Positions 61,817 through 64,000 of a stretch of 64,000 bases of DNA are shown here, piece after piece. Made by a program: the position numbers and the translations under genes. Below the pieces are notes generated by a model. That model was given only the letters and a program-made list of their open reading frames with translations, was not told the DNA's origin and ran no database searches. Within the stretch, counting starts at the first letter, position 1. The number at the start of each line of letters is the position of its first letter. Source of the stretch: Candidatus Bathyarchaeota archaeon (GTDB taxonomy: Archaea; Thermoproteota; Bathyarchaeia; Bathyarchaeales; Bathycorpusculaceae); assembly GCA_003164295.1 (NCBI GenBank), contig PLTA01000048.1, forward strand, positions 1 to 64,000, in the 5' to 3' direction.

Positions 61817-62123
61817 TTCACAAAAAATTTATAGAGTAGTCTATTTAAAGAAAATAAAAGGCACACAGAGGCAGTTTTTTTTTAGAATAAAAAATTGAAA
61901 AACACATTGACACGAGATAAAGCATCTCATATTAACGATTTTTCTTTTATCATCAATCATTATTTATAGTCTTCTCCTTACTATTCTCTACAGATAAGCT
62001 CGATAAAGTATAAATAAGAGCGCCCGGCAGAAAGGCAAAGCTTTCGAACCGTTTATAAACTGCATGTTGAAGAAGACTAGAAAACATTTAGAACATCAAA
62101 AAATTTAGTTAAAAATTGGAGGA
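61817..62123. other. Intergenic region
   Basis: About 307 bp, AT-rich, with GCCCGGCAGAAAGGC near 62023 as the only GC-rich spot. A TCTTCTCC/TATTCTC pyrimidine stretch and GGAGG before the ATG at 62124 are seen. No RNA gene recognised. Confidence 0.4.
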
Positions 62124-63056
62124 ATGACTATTAGTAAAAAAGTATTAGTTACAGGTGGTTTGGGTTTCATAGGCTCAAATCTAGTTCACGAATTGGAAAA
62201 GCGTGGATATGACACTTGGGCTTGTGATTTAATGCACTCTTGGCAACCTAATTATCTTCGATGTGATGTTAGTAAGTTCAGCCAAGTGGAGCGATTGTTT
62301 ACAGAGCACGACTTCGATTACGTTTATCACGCGGCAGCGGAGTATGGCAGATGGAACGGAGAAGACTATTACGAAAACCTCTGGGGTACAAATGCTGTAG
62401 GCACTAAAAACATCTTGAGAATACAGGAGAAGAAGAAGTTTCGTATGATTTTCTTTGGTAGCGCTGAAGTTTATGGCGATTATGATGGTGTCATGCGTGA
62501 AGACGTTATGGACAATATTCCAATAAAGCAGATGAATGATTACGCGATTTCTAAGTGGGTTAACGAAATGCAGATTTTAAATTCAGCCGCAATGTTCAAG
62601 ACTGAATCAGTTCGAGTCCGTTTGTTCAATGTTTATGGTGTTGGCGAGCATTATACACCCTATCGTGGTTGGATCCCTAAATTCATCTATAAAGCAATGA
62701 AAAATGAGCCTTATACCGTTTATTTGGGCCACAAGCGTACATTAGAAAACGTTGAGGATCTCTGCAGAACGTTTGCCAACATTATTGACAACTTTAAGCC
62801 CGGCGAAATTTACAATTTGGGCGGAGACACCCAATATGATATAAAATATGTTTCCGATTTAATACTGAAAAATCTCAATAAAGATGACTCCCAAGTTTCC
62901 TACAAAGAAGCTGAACCATTCACAACCCGAATAAAAACTCCTGATGCATCAAAAGCAAAAAAAGACTTAGATTTCAAGTTAACCATTACTCCAGAGGAAG
63001 GCATGCGGAGAACTGTTGAATGGTTCAAAAAACTGTGTGGTAATCAAAGCGCTTAA
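62124..63056 (+). CDS. NAD-dependent nucleotide-sugar epimerase/dehydratase
   Basis: A 310-aa extended SDR. The NAD motif is VLVTGGLGFIGSN (7-19), then HAAAEYGRWNGE, the Ser region FFGSAEVYGD and the catalytic YAISK. It resembles UDP-glucose 4-epimerase/dTDP-glucose dehydratase-type enzymes. The C-terminal TPEEGMRRTVEWFKKL motif is typical. AATTGGAGG precedes the ATG. It is followed 13 bp later by a second epimerase. Confidence 0.92.
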   Translation: MTISKKVLVTGGLGFIGSNLVHELEKRGYDTWACDLMHSWQPNYLRCDVSKFSQVERLFTEHDFDYVYHAAAEYGRWNGEDYYENLWGTNAVGTKNILRIQEKKKFRMIFFGSAEVYGDYDGVMREDVMDNIPIKQMNDYAISKWVNEMQILNSAAMFKTESVRVRLFNVYGVGEHYTPYRGWIPKFIYKAMKNEPYTVYLGHKRTLENVEDLCRTFANIIDNFKPGEIYNLGGDTQYDIKYVSDLILKNLNKDDSQVSYKEAEPFTTRIKTPDASKAKKDLDFKLTITPEEGMRRTVEWFKKLCGNQSA

Positions 63057-63069
63057 TGAGGAAGTTGAA

Positions 63070-64000
63070 ATGAACAAAAACGTATTTGAAGTTTTCAATG
63101 GAAAAAGTGTTTTAGTTACGGGTGGAGCAGGTGCCATTGGCTCTAACTTGGTAAAAGCACTAAACAATCTGGAGACTAAGAAAATTACAATCTTAGATGA
63201 CTTATCTTCGTCGTATGAATGGAACATACCAGTAAGCCCAAAAATTGCATTCATAAAAGGGGATATTCTTGATAACGAGAAACTGAAATGGGCATTTAAA
63301 GAGAAACCTCAAATAGTTTATCATCTGGCAGCGCATTTTGCAAACCAAAACTCAGTTGACAATCCTGAAACGGACTTAATGATAAATGGAATGGGCACGC
63401 TAAAGGTTCTTGAGCTCTCTCATCTCGTAAGCGTTGAACGTTTCATTTACGCATCGTCAGGCTGTGGAATATACGGTGCAGACTCTAAAATGCCTTTTGA
63501 GGAGCATGATGTATCTATGAAGCTCTATACGCCCTACCAAGTTACCAAAATGTTGGGAGAACTCTACACCAACTACTTCCACAATCTCTACGATCTCCCA
63601 ATAGTCAATGCAAGGTTCTTCAATTCCTATGGTCCAGGCGAAGTCCCTGGAAAATACAGAAATGTAATACCTAACTTCTTCTATTGGTCGCTAAATAAGC
63701 AGCCTCTACCCATTACAGGTACTGGTGAGGAAACAAGAGATTTTACTTATGTTGGAGACATAGTAAATGGGCTGTTGGCTATGGCATACTATAAAGAAGC
63801 CATTGGCGAAGCTTTTAATCTGGCAACGGGTCGAGAAATCAGAATAGGTGATCTTGCCAAGTGGATAATTGAGATAACTGATAATAAAGCGGGCTTAGTG
63901 TTTAAGGAACGAAGAAATTGGGATAAAAAAAATAGGCTTTTGGCTTCAGTAGAAAAAGCAAAGCGCGTTCTAGGATATGAACCAAATATGGATTTCAAAG
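63070..64000 (+). CDS. Second NAD-dependent nucleotide-sugar epimerase, 3' truncated
   Basis: The frame from ATG 63070 is open to the window end (310 codons). It begins VFEVFNGKSVLVTGGAGAIG, then LDDLSSSYEWN, YHLAAHFANQNSV, YASSGCGIYGAD and the catalytic YQVTK. GTGEETRDFTYVGDIVNGLL and FNLATGREIRIGDLA are typical of UDP-sugar 4-epimerase/dTDP-glucose dehydratase relatives. It is a diverged paralog of the preceding gene and in the same operon. The catalytic Ser/Tyr/Lys are present. The C-terminus lies outside. Confidence 0.92.
   Translation, partial: MNKNVFEVFNGKSVLVTGGAGAIGSNLVKALNNLETKKITILDDLSSSYEWNIPVSPKIAFIKGDILDNEKLKWAFKEKPQIVYHLAAHFANQNSVDNPETDLMINGMGTLKVLELSHLVSVERFIYASSGCGIYGADSKMPFEEHDVSMKLYTPYQVTKMLGELYTNYFHNLYDLPIVNARFFNSYGPGEVPGKYRNVIPNFFYWSLNKQPLPITGTGEETRDFTYVGDIVNGLLAMAYYKEAIGEAFNLATGREIRIGDLAKWIIEITDNKAGLVFKERRNWDKKNRLLASVEKAKRVLGYEPNMDFK

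Noticed and set aside
62015..62060. tRNA-like sequence (GCGCCCGGC...TTTCGAACC)
   Set aside because: There is no cloverleaf: acceptor and anticodon arms cannot be formed around the TTCGAA segment.

Overview
The window reads as a piece of an AT-rich archaeal chromosome, most likely from the TACK group and probably Bathyarchaeia. Archaeal markers are the GatD/GatE amidotransferase pair, a free-standing archaeal Elp3, RIO2 kinase, an Sm-like (LSm) protein, archaeal TyrRS, PyrI, archaeal-type phosphoglycerate mutase (apgM), class III signal peptide pilins and TackOD1/NitrOD5-like signalling proteins. The lineage is inferred from protein content only; no rRNA or tRNA gene was found.

Layout. 0-12 kb: a truncated PQQ-propeller surface protein, then a type IV pilus-like operon (pilin-like protein, 1759-aa giant pilin-like adhesin, secretion ATPase, two TadC-like membrane proteins, TackOD1 zinc-ribbon protein). 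12-19 kb: PadR regulator, a decayed gene, a two-component-like pair, two paralogous 2-TM proteins, a CDGSH/thioredoxin pair and an ABC exporter. 19-32 kb: mostly housekeeping (M16 peptidase, MazG-like, PyrI, RIO2, LSm, elp3-gatD-gatE operon), interrupted near 25.2-25.7 kb by a repeat region. 32-39 kb: secreted or anchored carbohydrate-active proteins and an unusual PQQ-propeller/GT39 fusion. 39-48.5 kb: TyrRS, TOPRIM protein, nitroreductase, SDR, a frameshifted ABC system, apgM and an HPr-kinase-like protein. 48.5-61 kb: an accessory region rich in decayed genes, with an inverted copy of the 25-kb repeat, an AAA+ relic, a Met-rich membrane gene cluster with strong dyad promoter elements, GC-rich DUF4331 and pirin genes, and small winged-helix and zinc proteins. 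61-64 kb: surface polysaccharide genes (GT2 and two NDP-sugar epimerases, the last truncated by the window end).

The most unusual signal is a dispersed intergenic repeat family: arrays of degenerate units with an exact 10-bp period, each followed by a CCTGCAA core and a conserved A-rich flank. Two arrays 23.5 kb apart in opposite orientation are nearly identical, a third nearby has a quite different decamer (TGACG every 10 bp) next to the same flank, and two further flanks carry little or no array. Other items worth following are two GC-richer structured intergenic regions that may be non-coding RNAs, paired operator-like elements at the Met-rich cluster, and several genes broken by single in-frame stops at probable Trp codons or by single-base frameshifts. 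These may be real decay or assembly error.
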